Source of the DNA: Sphingobacteriales bacterium 44-15 | GTDB taxonomy: Bacteria > Bacteroidota > Bacteroidia > Chitinophagales > Chitinophagaceae | Assembly: GCA_001899685.1 (NCBI GenBank) | Contig: MKWG01000007.1 | Location: 190,206-254,205, forward strand | Direction of reading: 5' to 3' | Length of the DNA stretch: 64,000 nucleotides | Shown: in pieces, positions 53,209 to 61,100 of the stretch | How positions within the stretch are numbered: the stretch's first letter is position 1 | How the letters are laid out: each line of letters opens with the position of its first letter | The notes under the pieces: model-generated | What the model was told of the DNA's origin: nothing | What the model saw: only the letters and a program-made list of their open reading frames with translations | Databases searched by the model: none | Program-made: the position numbers and the translations under genes

Positions 53209-53376
53209 ATGGGAATCTGGAGACAGATAGCAGAATACTTATTTATAAAGAAGAAAGACCCCAACCGGGAAGATTCTTCATGGACAAAATATATGCACGG
53301 GATCAACCGCATTTCCATATTCCTTTTCCTGTTTGCGATCATAGTAATGATCATCCGTTTTGCAAGAAGCTGCTGA
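53209..53376 (+). CDS. Small membrane protein, DUF6728-like
   Basis: 55 residues: MGIWRQIAEYLFIKKKDPNR, a short hydrophilic linker with TKYMHGINRISI, then one membrane helix FLFLFAIIVMIIRF. The KKDPNR and MHGINRIS phrases match a small Bacteroidetes family (DUF6728 as I recall it). It is too short for most ORF cut-offs. Its last 26 bp overlap, in antisense, the 3' end of lpxB. Function unknown; membrane anchored with the N-terminus probably in the cytoplasm. Confidence 0.75.
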   Translation: MGIWRQIAEYLFIKKKDPNREDSSWTKYMHGINRISIFLFLFAIIVMIIRFARSC

Positions 53377-54484
53377 TGGCATTAGCGGCGTTGGAAGACG
53401 CATGGCCGCCTTCACTCAACAAATTGCGCAGATCATGATAATCAGCAGCGAGCTGCTGCTTTTTTTCCGTATTGTTCAACAACAGGTCCAGCTCGCGCCG
53501 GAGATTTTCAACGGTCAGGTCATGCTGTATCAATTCTTTTACCACAGGCTTATCCATGATCAGGTTAACAAGGGAAATATAGCTGATCTTAATGACCCTC
53601 CTGGCTATGGCATAAGATATCGGGCTTCCTTTATAGCATACTACTTCCGGCACGCCAAACAACGCTGTTTCCAGTGTGGCAGTGCCTGAGGTCACCAGCG
53701 CGGCATCAGCGTGCACCAGCAGGTCATAGGTCTTACCCTTAACAGTTTTTACATTACTGTAATCTACAAGCATGCTCTCATAAAAGCTATCCTCCTGCCC
53801 CGGAGCTTTGGCTACCACGAAAAGACAGTCGGGGAAATAGCGGCTTATCGCAAGCATTACAGGCAGCTTTTTCAATATTTCCTGTTTCCTGCTTCCCGGC
53901 AGCAGGGCAACGATCCTCCTGTTGTCGCCCGGGAACAGCGCAACAGCATCCTCTTTTTTTCCGCCGGCATTTTTCTTAAAATCATCAATCACTTCTATGA
54001 GCGGGTGCCCCACATACGCCACTTCATAATTCCATTTGTGATAAAACGCTTTTTCAAAAGGTAAGATCACCAGCATTTTATCCACGCACGCTTTGATAAT
54101 TTTTACCCTGTTTTCTTTCCATGCCCACACCTGCGGCGATATATAATATATTACTTTCAGCCCCTGCTGTTTCGCCCACCGGGCAATGCGCAGGTTGAAG
54201 CCCGGGTAGTCTATAAGTATCAGGGCATCCGGCCGGTATTGCAGGATATCTGCTTTGCAGAGATCCAGGTTGCGGAAAATAGTGCGGAGATTCATCAGCA
54301 CTTCTGTAAATCCCATAAAAGCAAGATCGCGGTAATGCTTTACAATAGTGGCGCCGGCAGCTTCCATCAGGTCTCCTCCCCACGCCCTTACTTCAGCCTG
54401 CGGATCGGTTTGCCGCAGCGCTTTGATCAGGTTAGATCCGTGCAGATCTCCTGAAGCTTCTCCTGCTATGATATAATATTTCAC
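53351..54484 (-). CDS. lpxB: Lipid-A-disaccharide synthase
   Basis: 377 residues from a GTG at 54484 (encoding the start of MKYYIIAGEASGDLHG), 25 nt after the stop of the upstream gene; the frame is open further but the extra residues do not fit. GT-B fold glycosyltransferase: GEASGDLHGSNLI, YISPQVWAWKENRV, VGHPLIE, LLPGSRKQEI, and the C-terminal TSGTATLETALFGVPEVVCY (shortened TSGTATLETALFGVP). It joins UDP-2,3-diacylglucosamine with lipid X in lipid A synthesis at the inner membrane. Part of a surE - small membrane protein - lpxB cluster. Confidence 0.95.
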   Translation of the reverse strand: MKYYIIAGEASGDLHGSNLIKALRQTDPQAEVRAWGGDLMEAAGATIVKHYRDLAFMGFTEVLMNLRTIFRNLDLCKADILQYRPDALILIDYPGFNLRIARWAKQQGLKVIYYISPQVWAWKENRVKIIKACVDKMLVILPFEKAFYHKWNYEVAYVGHPLIEVIDDFKKNAGGKKEDAVALFPGDNRRIVALLPGSRKQEILKKLPVMLAISRYFPDCLFVVAKAPGQEDSFYESMLVDYSNVKTVKGKTYDLLVHADAALVTSGTATLETALFGVPEVVCYKGSPISYAIARRVIKISYISLVNLIMDKPVVKELIQHDLTVENLRRELDLLLNNTEKKQQLAADYHDLRNLLSEGGHASSNAANAISSFLQNG

Positions 54485-54509
54485 GGCTGTAATTGCTGCA
54501 TTAACGGGA

Positions 54510-54809
54510 TCATCCCAGGAATTTGAACAATAAGGAGGCAATAGCATACAGCAGCGTACTGGCAAAGATCCCTTTGGCAGTGCTGTCCCTTCTTGAATTG
54601 ATATATATCGTAAACAAAATTACGTTCAGAAAAAGACAGGGTATGCTGATGGCGGTCACCAGCCGCTTATTGGTTTTCAGCGCATCAAACATATCGCCCA
54701 TGCTGAAAACGGGATAAAACTTTACAAAATAATATATTACGAGACTAAGCAGCGGTGCAATAAAGCCCAGTATGAGCCCGAATGAGAGGTTATCCTTTTT
54801 GAATATCAC
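54510..54809 (-). CDS. Small three-helix membrane protein, unknown function
   Basis: 99 residues, GTG start overlapping the surE stop by four bases (GTGA), so translation is coupled. Three hydrophobic segments (about 9-28, 50-70 and 80-97), with a charged YINSRRDSTAKG loop. No known family recognised. It sits between surE and lpxB in the same orientation; a role in envelope biogenesis is only suggested by place. Confidence 0.72.
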   Translation of the reverse strand: MIFKKDNLSFGLILGFIAPLLSLVIYYFVKFYPVFSMGDMFDALKTNKRLVTAISIPCLFLNVILFTIYINSRRDSTAKGIFASTLLYAIASLLFKFLG

Positions 54810-55594
54810 AGCTTAAAGGTTTTTTCGAGTTTTGTTTTTTGTTCATAATTGGTAAGATCAAACTGAACAGGCACCACGCTCACATAATTATTATTCAGCG
54901 CCCATACGTCAGTATCTTTTCCCTTGTCAAAATTGACAAATGCACCGGTAAGCCAGTAATACTTTTTACCGGTGGGGTCTTTTCGCTCGTCAAAATCTTC
55001 TTCGTATTTGGCATAAGCCTGGCGGCAAACTTTTATACCGCTGATCAGGCTTTCATCTACCGCCGGGAAATTTACATTCAGGCATAAATGCTTATCCTGC
55101 TTTTTGCGTAATATACGCTCCACGATGATCCTGGCGTATTTCCTGGCAGCCGAAAAATCTGCTTCCATGCTGTAATCCAGTAAAGAAAAGCCTATGGAAG
55201 GAATGCTTTCTATAGATGCTTCAATAGCCGCACTCATAGTGCCGGAGTAGATGACATTAATGGAATGATTGGGACCGTGATTGATACCGCTCAGGCAAAT
55301 ATCAGGCTTGCCATGAAGGATCTTGTCAACGGCCAGCTTCACACAATCCACCGGGGTGCCGCTGCAGCTCCAGGCTTCTGCGCCATCTATCAGATGCACC
55401 TGCTGAAGCCTGAGCGGGGAGCCGATAGTAATAGCGTGTCCCATCCCCGACTGCGGCTTATCAGGAGCTACAATAATAATTTTACCAAGATCCTTTACTG
55501 CCTCTGCCAGGTTCAGTATACCTGGCGCCATTACGCCGTCGTCATTGGTGATAAGAATTACCGGGTCTTTTTTGCTGCGCTTTGATACTGCCAT
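54806..55594 (-). CDS. surE: 5'/3'-nucleotidase SurE
   Basis: 262 residues from ATG 55594 (MAVSKRSKKDPVILITNDDG); the frame extends 30 codons upstream without family similarity. Metal-binding ITNDDGVMAPGI at the start, PDKPQSGMGHAITIG near 48, and SGINHGPNHSINVIYSGTMSAAIEA (key part SGINHGPNHS). It hydrolyses nucleoside monophosphates and is linked to survival in stationary phase. It diverges from the XRE/S24 regulator; its start is 130 bp from the regulator ATG. Confidence 0.95.
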   Translation of the reverse strand: MAVSKRSKKDPVILITNDDGVMAPGILNLAEAVKDLGKIIIVAPDKPQSGMGHAITIGSPLRLQQVHLIDGAEAWSCSGTPVDCVKLAVDKILHGKPDICLSGINHGPNHSINVIYSGTMSAAIEASIESIPSIGFSLLDYSMEADFSAARKYARIIVERILRKKQDKHLCLNVNFPAVDESLISGIKVCRQAYAKYEEDFDERKDPTGKKYYWLTGAFVNFDKGKDTDVWALNNNYVSVVPVQFDLTNYEQKTKLEKTFKL

Positions 55595-55676
55595 ACTACC
55601 GGGTCCATTAATTATTGTAAAAGTCAACATTATTTGCCTGATGCCCAAAAATGCCAATAAAATATTGCTAAAAAAT

Positions 55677-55723
55677 TTTGTCATAACTAATACAATTAGT
55701 AGTTTGCGGCTAAATTAGTTAGC
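55677..55723 (+). promoter_or_regulatory. Autoregulatory promoter with two palindromic operators
   Basis: TTTG (55677-55680), 19 bp, TAGTTTG (55700-55706) form a near-consensus promoter. Operator 1 ACTAATACAATTAGT (55686-55700) fills the spacer and operator 2 GCTAAATTAGTTAGC (55709-55723) ends just before the ATG. Both are perfect palindromes with CTAA/TTAG arms. Binding would block polymerase, so the XRE/S24 protein probably represses itself. Confidence 0.75.
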
Positions 55724-56479
55724 ATGGCACAATCACTTGCAGGTCAAAACCTGAAATACCTGCGCAAATTGCGCGGATGGACACAGGAAGAATTTGCCAA
55801 CAAGCTCGGTATTAAGCGGTCGCTGGTAGGCGCTTATGAAGAAGAGCGCGCAGATCCCCGGATTGATGTGCTGGAAAAGCTGGGAGATATGTTCAAGCTT
55901 TCGCTGGATGACCTCCTGAGGCGCGATCTTGCCGAAGCTAAAGGCAATTATCTTGCAAAACGCAGGCAGCAGAAGCTGATGTCCGAAACCAACCTCATTC
56001 ATTTTGTCCCCGTCAAAGCAGCCGCCGGGTATCTTGCCGGGTATGCAGATACGGAATTCATTGATGAGCTGAATACATTTACCCTGCCTATGCTGACGGG
56101 AGGTAATTACAGGGCGTTTGAAATAGTGGGCGACAGCATGCTGCCTACGCCAAGCGGCTCGGTAATAGTAGGGGAAAAAACAGAAAATCTTGAGGACGCC
56201 AAAAGCGGACAGGCATATATTGTAATATCACGCAATGAAGGGATAGTATATAAACGCCTGGAAAAAAATAACCGCAATAAAAGCAGGCTGACACTGGTAA
56301 GCGACAATCCTTCCTATCAGCCCTACCAGATCAGCTCCGAAGACGTGCTGGAGCTGTGGCAGGCGCAAATGGTGATCAGCAAAGTGGCCAGCCAGCAACG
56401 CTGGGATGTAAATCAATTAGCCTCACTCGTAAATAATCTCCAGGAACAGGTAAGCGTGCTGAAGAAGAAATATAATTAG
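55724..56479 (+). CDS. XRE-type HTH regulator with S24 (LexA/CI-like) peptidase domain
   Basis: 251 residues. N-terminal HTH (about 8-65): LKYLRKLRGWTQEEFANKLG and SLVGAYEEERADP. S24 domain from about 90: putative cleavage region VKAAAGYLAGYAD, catalytic Ser in IVGDSMLPTPSGS near 145, catalytic Lys in EGIVYKRLEKN near 180. A C-terminal coiled coil (NQLASLVNNLQEQVSVLKKKY) may aid oligomerisation. It resembles a phage CI/LexA-like repressor but no prophage genes surround it. Self-control is suggested by the two operators in its promoter. A strong terminator follows. Confidence 0.9.
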   Translation: MAQSLAGQNLKYLRKLRGWTQEEFANKLGIKRSLVGAYEEERADPRIDVLEKLGDMFKLSLDDLLRRDLAEAKGNYLAKRRQQKLMSETNLIHFVPVKAAAGYLAGYADTEFIDELNTFTLPMLTGGNYRAFEIVGDSMLPTPSGSVIVGEKTENLEDAKSGQAYIVISRNEGIVYKRLEKNNRNKSRLTLVSDNPSYQPYQISSEDVLELWQAQMVISKVASQQRWDVNQLASLVNNLQEQVSVLKKKYN

Positions 56480-56975
56480 GGATGGGTTATCAGGTAAAGT
56501 ACCTCACAGGTGTATGCCTGTGGGGTCTTTTTTTGCTATGGAAATAACCAGGGTAAAAAATTAATGGTAAAAAATCTGTATTTCATTGCAAATTCGATTT
56601 TAATATTCTATTTTAGTTTTTCCTAATATATCTTATCGCATAAAACAGGTAATGATTCGCCCTCTCCAATCCTTTGAATATATCACCTGGACTGCACCCG
56701 TTATAATATTGTATTTATTGTTTTATGCTGACAATCAGGTTCCCATCGTCGGGCAGGAAGGTTTTTGCAGGCATTGTATGCCAATAAAGGCTTGTGACCG
56801 GGATCTGTTGGTAATTGCGCGACCGGATTGATTGTCACCTGATCCAATAGAATGCAGGCTGTTTTAAAATCATCCTTTTTAATGATTGCCACAATCTTCA
56901 GCACAATCTACTTTTATACCGTAATGTTTTTTAACAGGGATAACTATTAATTAAACATAAAATCTCCAAAGCAAT
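56480..56975. other. Intergenic region
   Basis: About 500 bp. It contains the terminator at 56502-56533 and an AT-rich stretch before the beta-helix gene. A 67-codon minus frame at 56701-56904 is not supported. Confidence 0.55.
56502..56533 (+). terminator. Rho-independent terminator of the XRE/S24 gene
   Basis: CCTCACAGG and CCTGTGGGG form a 9-bp stem (one G-U) with loop TGTATG, followed by TCTTTTTTT. It is 23 bp past the stop codon. Confidence 0.9.
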
Positions 56976-58010
56976 ATGAAACAATTTCTACTATTATCTG
57001 TAACTGCCACGCTTACCTGCACCATGAGTTTTGCCAAAATATGGCGGGTAAATAATAACAGTGGTATTACAGCCGATTTTACCACCCTGCAGGCAGCTCA
57101 TGATGGCGCCTCAAGCGGCGATACCATTTACCTCGAAAGCTCTCCCAATGGCTATGGCGGACTTAGCTGTTCCAAAAAATTAGCCATTATAGGCACAGGT
57201 TATTTTTTAGACCAGAATACCGATCTGCAGGCTTTTACATTGCCTTCACATGTGGCCAGCATTACTTTTAACGCAGGCTCACAAGGCTCAAGTGTTGAAG
57301 GGCTCTCGTTTGATAATAATTCCATTTATATAAATGTCAACGATATTGTAGTACGAAGAAACTATTTTGCTTCTGCCAATGGCACCACCCCCGATTACTA
57401 TGTAGGAGGAGTAGCTATTTATAATGGAGCAAGCAATATCCTGATCACCCAAAACTATGCACTTCAGATTAATAGCAACAGTTCCAGCACAGGAGTGTTG
57501 ATCAGTAATAACGTCATCAGCTTTAATGCATATTATGGGGAAACCACAACTCAGCCTTCCATTAATTTACACGCTAACACAGTAGCCATTATCAAAAATA
57601 ATATTTTCCGCAGGGGTGTAATAAGCGCCTACAACAGCAACATCAGCAATAATATTATGATTGCCGGCTCCTTAGCCGGGTCTGGCAATTTAATCTCTAA
57701 CAATATCGGCAATTCCACCCAGTTTGGCAATACCAGCGGCAATAAGCAAAATGTGGATGCGGGCACCATATTTGAAGGTACTGGTTCTTTCGATGGCGCT
57801 TACAAATTAAAATCCGGCTCGCCGGCCATTGGCGCAGGTTATGGCAGCACCACTGCCAGCCCGGTTGATTGCGGCATATTCAGCGGCACCACTCCTTATA
57901 AATTATCTGGCCTGCCGGCAATACCATCCATTTATTTCTTTACCAACCAGCCTGTAGGCAGCAACAGCGATCCTATTGATGTACAAGTGAAGGTCAGGTC
58001 GAATAATTAA
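56976..58010 (+). CDS. Secreted right-handed beta-helix-like protein
   Basis: 344 residues with a signal peptide (MKQFLLLSVTATLTCTMSFA). The body has short repeats with Asn/Ile/Val ladders (ITQNYALQINSNSS, VLISNNVISFNAY, AIIKNNIFRRGV, SNISNNIMIAGS), typical of parallel beta-helix proteins of the polymorphic outer membrane/pectin-lyase-like fold. TTLQAAHDGASSGDTIYL near the start resembles the usual cap before the helix. No catalytic residues identified. No T9SS tail. It precedes the giant secreted protein by 106 bp and may share its surface role. Confidence 0.75.
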   Translation: MKQFLLLSVTATLTCTMSFAKIWRVNNNSGITADFTTLQAAHDGASSGDTIYLESSPNGYGGLSCSKKLAIIGTGYFLDQNTDLQAFTLPSHVASITFNAGSQGSSVEGLSFDNNSIYINVNDIVVRRNYFASANGTTPDYYVGGVAIYNGASNILITQNYALQINSNSSSTGVLISNNVISFNAYYGETTTQPSINLHANTVAIIKNNIFRRGVISAYNSNISNNIMIAGSLAGSGNLISNNIGNSTQFGNTSGNKQNVDAGTIFEGTGSFDGAYKLKSGSPAIGAGYGSTTASPVDCGIFSGTTPYKLSGLPAIPSIYFFTNQPVGSNSDPIDVQVKVRSNN

Positions 58011-58116
58011 ACAGGTCATCTTATTAAAAATTACCAGGGTTTCACCCTGCAGTAGTAAGATGGCAACATCATGCCTGCCGGCAATAAATATACCCTAAGC
58101 GAATAACAGGATTGTT

Positions 58117-61100
58117 ATGAAAAAAATGGCCCTCTTTATTAAAAAAGCTGCGGTGTTATTGGTGTGTGTTTGCAGCGCCTTTGCAAATGTCCATGCACAA
58201 AACATTGCGAGGGTAGAATACTTTATAGACACCGATCCTGGTTTTGGCAGCGGAACAGCAGTATCCATCAGCCAGGGTCAGCAGGATATTACCGCTAATT
58301 TTTCGGTAAATATCAGTGCGGTATCTGACGGCTTTCATAACCTGTATGTACGTTCATTTGCAACGCCGTATACTGTAACCGAAGAAGGAAAAACAGTAAG
58401 CAAAGGCGGATGGTCGCTGGCATCGGTACGCAGTTTTTATAAAGAGAGTATTGCTACAACCACTAATACATTGCCCAATATTACCGGCGGCGAATATTTT
58501 ATTGATACTGACCCGGGCTTTGGTAAAGGGCAGCCGGTCAGCATTACCCCCGGCACTGATTTAACCAACGTAAGCTTTAACGTTAATATCAGTAATGCCA
58601 ATATTGCCACAGGCTTTCATAATTTGTATATCCGTTTTCGTGACGCCAATGGCAGGTGGAGCCAGGCTAATGTGCGCATGTTTTATAAAGAGGACATTAA
58701 TACCATCACCAGCACGCTGCCCAATATTACCAGCGGCGAATATTTTATTGATACTGAGCCGGGGTTGGGCAAAGGTCAGCCCATCAGCATTACCCCCGGC
58801 ACTGATTTAACCAACGTAAGCTTTAACGTTAATATCAGTAATGCCAATATTGCCACAGGCTTTCATAACTTATTTATGCGCTTCCGGGATGCCAATGGCA
58901 GGTGGAGCCAGACTAATGTGCGCACATTTTATAAAGAAGATATTAATACCACCAGTAACACACTGCCCAATATTACCGGCGGGGAATACTTTATTGATAA
59001 TGATCCGGGGCATGGCAAAGGCCAATCCATCAGCATTACCCCGGGTACTGATTTAACCAACGTAAGCTTTAACGTCAATATCAGCAATACCAGTATTGCC
59101 GCAGGCTTTCATAACTTATATGTCCGCTTCCGTGATGCCAATGGCAGGTGGAGCCAGGCTAATGTCCGCAGCTTTTATAAAGAGCAGCTTACAGGAGCAA
59201 CTGCCTTACCCAATGTTGTGGCACTGGAATATTTTGTAGATACAGACCCGGGGGTTGGAAAGGGGAAAAAAGTGAATGTTACGCCTTCCACTAATATTAC
59301 TTCTTTCAATTTCCCTGTTGATATGTCGGATGTATCAATAGGAAATCATAAAATATATGTTCGCGCCTTAGATGCTGCGGGGAAATGGAGTCTTGTAAGC
59401 AGCGGTGATTTTAAAGTAGAAGCTCCTTCGGAAATCTATATCACCATCGGCAAGCTACCGGAATCATTATGCAGCGGCGTTGCTTTCGGCATTCCATTCA
59501 CGGTGAATACATCTTATGGCAGCAACAATGTATTTACCGCACAATTGTCTGATGCGTCGGGCAATTTTGCCAGCCCTGTTAACGTCGGTACGCTTTCATC
59601 CGGCAACAGCGGAAGCATCAATGCGACTTTACCCGCCAATACTGCGGCAGGCAATGGCTATCGCATCCGGATCATTGCCAGCTCGCCTTTGGACACCAGC
59701 GCTGCCGGCGCTACCATCACGGTGCTGCGTTTACCTGACCAGGCTTTCAGCATCAGCGGGCCTTCACAGGCATGCACCGGCAGTCAAACGTACAGCATCA
59801 GCAATATTGCACCCAACACCACCTACACATGGTCCTTATCAGAAGGTGGAACGCTTACAGATAACGGCAGTTCCGCCACCGTAAACTGGGCAACACCGGG
59901 AACGCATACCCTGACAGTAACGCCCTCCAACAGTTGCGGCAACGGGCAGGCAAGAACATTGCAGGTAATTATTTCGTCCGGCACGCCTACTATTACAGCA
60001 TCAGGCCCGCTGAATTTCTGCGAGAGCGGTTCGGTAGTGCTCACTTCTTCTGCTGCCAGTGGCAATACCTGGAGCACAGGCGCCACTACGCAAAGCATTA
60101 CCGTTACCCAAAGCGGCACATACACTGTTACCACCGGCGGAACCACCTGCACAGCCACATCTGAGGAAGTGATAGTAACAGTAACGGCTAATACCATTCC
60201 CACATTTAATGCCATAGCGCCTTTCTGTGCAGGAACACAGGCGCCCACATTACCTGCCTCTTCCGTTAATGGAATAGCAGGCACCTGGAGCCCTGCGGTG
60301 ATCAGCAATATGCAAAGCGGGACATATACGTTTACGCCCACTTCAGCAACAGGATGTATTGCCAGTGCGCAACTGCCTGTTACGGTCATGCCGGCAATTA
60401 CGCCTGCATTCAATGCTATTCCCGATATTACTCCGGGAGGATCAGTGCCGCCATTACCCGCTACTTCCCTCAACGGTGTGAGTGGCACCTGGAGCCCTGC
60501 GGTGATCAGCAATACGCAGAGTGGTTCTTATACATTTACCCCCGTCGGTACACCCTGCGCCGTGCCTGTTACCATTAACGTAGTAGTAAGAACCGCGGTC
60601 GACCTGGCAGTACAAAATGTAAGCGCCAGCCAAACCGCCATCTCCTCCAACGACCAGGTTACTGTATCGTGGAATGTGGCCAATACAGGTTCGGCGCAAT
60701 CACTTATTGACTGGACAGAAAAAATATACCTGCAATCAACCGACGGAACCAACCGCACGTTGCTCAAACAAACTACGTACAATGTTGACGGCGTAATTGC
60801 AGTTAATCAGAATATTGCAAGAAGCAGCGTGGTAACCATACCAGCGCAGTTAGCGGTGGGAGACCAGGCGGTGTTTGTGGTGGAAATAGTACCCGGCGCT
60901 ACCGTGCAGGAAATCGCCGGTACACAGGCCAACAATACCGGGGTGCAGGCCACACCGGTAAGCATTCGCAAAATGCTGTCCGTTTCATTATCCGCTACAC
61001 AGATAACAGAAGGAACTCAGAACGGCATATCTGTGACAGTGAGCCGTACAGGTTCACTCGCCGGTGCTTTAACGGTAAATATTGCAACAGACCTGTCAGG

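Noticed and set aside
55724-56479. Prophage remnant around the XRE/S24 gene
   Set aside because: Neighbours are surE, lpxB and secreted proteins; no integrase, portal, terminase or tail genes are present.
56701-56904. 67-codon minus-strand open frame
   Set aside because: No similarity or start context; in AT-rich intergenic DNA.
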